In this document: positions 62,150 through 64,000 of the stretch, piece after piece
Position numbering within the stretch: the first letter of the stretch is position 1
Layout of the letters: each line of letters begins with the position of its first letter
Source of the DNA: Breoghania sp.
GTDB lineage: Bacteria > Pseudomonadota > Alphaproteobacteria > Rhizobiales > Stappiaceae
Length of the DNA: 64,000 nt
Direction: 5' to 3'
Assembly: GCF_963674635.1 (NCBI RefSeq)
Contig: NZ_OY771475.1
Span: forward strand, 3,671,501-3,735,500
Program-made: the position numbers and the translations under genes
The notes under the pieces: generated by a model
What the model was told of the DNA's origin: nothing
Database searches by the model: none
What the model saw: only the letters and a program-made list of their open reading frames with translations

Positions 62150-62187
62150 AAAAAAACCGGCGCTTCCCAAAGGGACGCCGGTTTTTT
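62150..62187. terminator. Bidirectional terminator between the pilin and methyltransferase genes
   Basis: Stem AAAAAACCGGCG / CGCCGGTTTTTT with a 13-nt loop; A/T runs on both sides, suitable for convergent transcripts. Confidence 0.88.
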
Positions 62188-62206
62188 CGTGGCCGGGTTT
62201 TGTGGC

Positions 62207-63103
62207 TCAGCCCCGCGTAGGCTTGTCGCCTGTGGGAAGCTCCGAGGTGCCGAGAGCTTCGGCGAGGCTCTGTCTGGCGGAGCCGGGGCGAAGCGGCTTT
62301 TGCTGGCTTTCATGCGGCGCCCAGCCGGAGACCGACAGGATCTGGAACGTGGCACGGATCCGCCCGTCTTCATCGCTGTGGCGTTCGGCGTAGATTTCGG
62401 CCGCCCGCATGAACAGGGTTCGGGTCGCAGGCGCGCCCCTTTCGGAAAGGGCGGCCGTCGCGCCCATGGCTCTCAGGTCGCGCATCAGGTCGAACATCGT
62501 ATCGTAGCGAACCGTCAGGCGGTCCTGATCGGCAACGGGCAGGGCGAAGCCTGCCCGTTGCAGCAGGCCGCCCATCTCGCGGGTGTCGGCAAAGGGGGAA
62601 ACGCGGGGGCTCGCGCCGCCCGTCAGCTCCGCTTCCGCTGACAGCAGCGCATCGCGCAACTCCCAAAGCGTGTCGCCGCCTGCAAGGGCTCCCAGGAACA
62701 GTCCGTCCGGCTTGAGCGCGCGACGGATCTGGATCAGGGTGCCGGGCAGATCGTTCACCCAATGCAGGCTGAGCGCGCTGACCACAAGATCGAGCGAAGC
62801 ATTGGCGAAGGGCAGGATCGCGTCGTCGATCACCAGATCCGGGGCTTCTATATCCGGATCGGGCATGAAGAGATCTGCGCGCAGGGCGCGTTCCACCCGT
62901 CCCGATGCGCGCAGGGCGGCATGGACGAGCCCGCTATGGCCGCCGAGATCGAGGCCCAACGCAAAGCTGTGTGTGGTTACCGCGAGCCGGTCGGCGATAT
63001 CCTCGGCGACAAGACGCAACAGGAAATCGGCGCCCTGCGTTCGCCTTGCAAGCGCGCGGGAGCGGTGGAGGGTCAGGAGATGGCGGTCGAAAGGCGCATA
63101 CAT
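62207..63103 (-). CDS. SAM-dependent methyltransferase-fold protein, NDUFAF5-like
   Basis: A 298-aa protein with a class I methyltransferase fold (LGLDLGGHSGLVHAAL, an acidic FMPDPD region, LDLVVSALSLHWVNDLP) and the C-terminal FATDTREMGGLLQRAGF-type segment (here ADTREMGGLLQRAGFALPV). NDUFAF5 is the mitochondrial complex I assembly factor that hydroxylates an arginine of NDUFS7; this bacterial family is commonly found next to comF in Rhizobiales. Start ATG 63103; a GTG at 63109 is possible. Confidence 0.82.
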   Translation of the reverse strand: MYAPFDRHLLTLHRSRALARRTQGADFLLRLVAEDIADRLAVTTHSFALGLDLGGHSGLVHAALRASGRVERALRADLFMPDPDIEAPDLVIDDAILPFANASLDLVVSALSLHWVNDLPGTLIQIRRALKPDGLFLGALAGGDTLWELRDALLSAEAELTGGASPRVSPFADTREMGGLLQRAGFALPVADQDRLTVRYDTMFDLMRDLRAMGATAALSERGAPATRTLFMRAAEIYAERHSDEDGRIRATFQILSVSGWAPHESQQKPLRPGSARQSLAEALGTSELPTGDKPTRG

Positions 63104-63204
63104 CGGCACGGCTCGCGGATCATGATAGGCTGCTTATCGCGCGGAAAGGACTTTGCGTCAAAGCGGAGGAGCGGTCCTGAAGGTATGGCTTGCGCGGAGG
63201 GGGA

Positions 63205-64000
63205 TTGAGCGAGACCACAAACGAGAGCGGCGACGGGCCGGGGCGGAACCTTGTCGGTGGGCGGGCAATGCGCGCGCTTGTGCGCGGGCTTGTCGATTTT
63301 GTGCTGCCGCCTGTCTGTTTCGTGTGCGAGGCGCCGCTGAACGCCGCGCCGGGTCTGTGCATGACCTGCTGGTCGCGCCTTTCCTGGATCGAGCGGCCCT
63401 ATTGCGCGCGGCTCGGCACACCGCTCGCCTACGATCTTGGCGAAGACGCCCTGAGCGCGGAGGCGATCGCCGACCCGCCCCCCTTCGACCGTGCGCGTGC
63501 GGTCTGTTTGCATGACGAGGTTTCACGGGAACTTGTTCATGGCTTCAAATATCGCGACCGTCTTGAACTCGGTGCCGCGATGGCGCGGTGGATGGTGCGC
63601 GCCGGTGCCGAACTCGTGCGTGATGCGGATGTGATCGTTCCGGTGCCGCTGCATCGCAGGCGGCTGTGGCAACGCAGGTTCAACCAGGCTGCCGTTCTTG
63701 CGAATTCCATTGCTGCGGCGAGTGGAAAACCGGCGGAACTCCGCGCGCTCTTGCGCATCCGGGCGACGAGGCGCCAGGTTGGGCTTGAGCGCAAGAGCCG
63801 TCAGAGCAACGTGCGCGGGGCCTTTGCGGTGGAGCCTCAGGCGCAGCATGTCATCGCGAAGCGGCGGGTCTTGCTTGTCGATGACGTCTACACGACGGGG
63901 GCGACAGTAAAGGCGTGCACACGCGCTCTGCTGCGCGGTGGAGCCAGTCATGTCGACATCCTCACTTTCGCCCGGGTTGTTTCTCCCGCGTCCCTGACAA
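63205..64000 (+). CDS. comF: ComF family phosphoribosyltransferase-like protein, cut by the right edge
   Basis: A competence-related ComF homologue with an N-terminal zinc-binding cysteine group (CFVCEAPLNAAPGLCMTCW) and a phosphoribosyltransferase domain ending VLLVDDVYTTGATVKACTRA. ComF in naturally competent bacteria helps take up DNA; in other species the role is unknown. No stop codon before base 64000. I start at TTG 63205 because GGAGGGGGA is close upstream; the next in-frame ATG is at 63268. Divergent from the methyltransferase gene. Confidence 0.88.
   Translation, partial: MSETTNESGDGPGRNLVGGRAMRALVRGLVDFVLPPVCFVCEAPLNAAPGLCMTCWSRLSWIERPYCARLGTPLAYDLGEDALSAEAIADPPPFDRARAVCLHDEVSRELVHGFKYRDRLELGAAMARWMVRAGAELVRDADVIVPVPLHRRRLWQRRFNQAAVLANSIAAASGKPAELRALLRIRATRRQVGLERKSRQSNVRGAFAVEPQAQHVIAKRRVLLVDDVYTTGATVKACTRALLRGGASHVDILTFARVVSPASLT

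Overview
The window is about 63-65% GC and looks like a chromosomal segment of an alphaproteobacterium of the order Hyphomicrobiales (Rhizobiales), possibly near Stappiaceae. Pointers are UvrB with a long N-terminal extension, RpoD with an acidic insert, an LsrB/VtlR-type LysR gene beside trxB, an ELM1-like protein, DUF992 and DUF1499 proteins, a methylsuccinyl-CoA dehydrogenase, and the order secA / parvulin / argJ / mutT / methyltransferase / comF. The family is inferred from memory of protein families, not from a database search. I saw no tRNA, rRNA, CRISPR array or insertion sequence.

Layout. 1-1109 is an AT-rich end of an accessory island: the 3' part of an AAA ATPase gene plus a PIN-like protein gene, probably a two-gene defence or toxin module. 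Normal composition resumes at the 3' end of uvrB. 1138-14259 holds uvrB, a Rdx/SelW-like protein, a TraB-like protein, a frameshifted greA, carB, AraC and MerR regulators, carA and a YqeY protein. 14477-19000 is dnaG-rpoD. 19266-31095 is mostly small envelope proteins, two of them in tandem paralogue pairs (DUF1499, DUF992), with a DMT transporter, a periplasmic 5'-nucleotidase, ppa, an ABM-domain pair and an aspartate aminotransferase. 31326-35255 has a rhodanese, an EF-G-like GTPase with altered catalytic motifs, and msrP.

35256-40052 is the most interesting part. An ELM1-like gene, trxB and a LysR gene (lsrB/vtlR type) lie on the minus strand. Just downstream is an unannotated transcription unit of about 140 nt: a promoter, a perfect hairpin with a CCTCCTCCC (anti-Shine-Dalgarno) loop, two more hairpins and a strong terminator. 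An 18-bp T-N11-A box sits about 65 bp upstream of the predicted start, and a second perfect copy lies beside another candidate promoter 634 bp away. I propose a LysR-controlled regulatory sRNA. An Lrp regulator and cspA follow.

40402-53888 carries mcd (ethylmalonyl-CoA pathway), two related chemoreceptors around a DMT exporter, a ferredoxin reductase, an alpha/beta hydrolase, an L,D-transpeptidase, a class III cyclase and a GtrA/GtrB-like pair. 54072-64000 is secA, a periplasmic parvulin, a TetR/small-membrane-protein cassette with a clear operator, argJ with a leader that can fold two ways, a GNAT protein, mutT, an orphan Flp pilin, an NDUFAF5-like methyltransferase and comF, which runs off the right edge.
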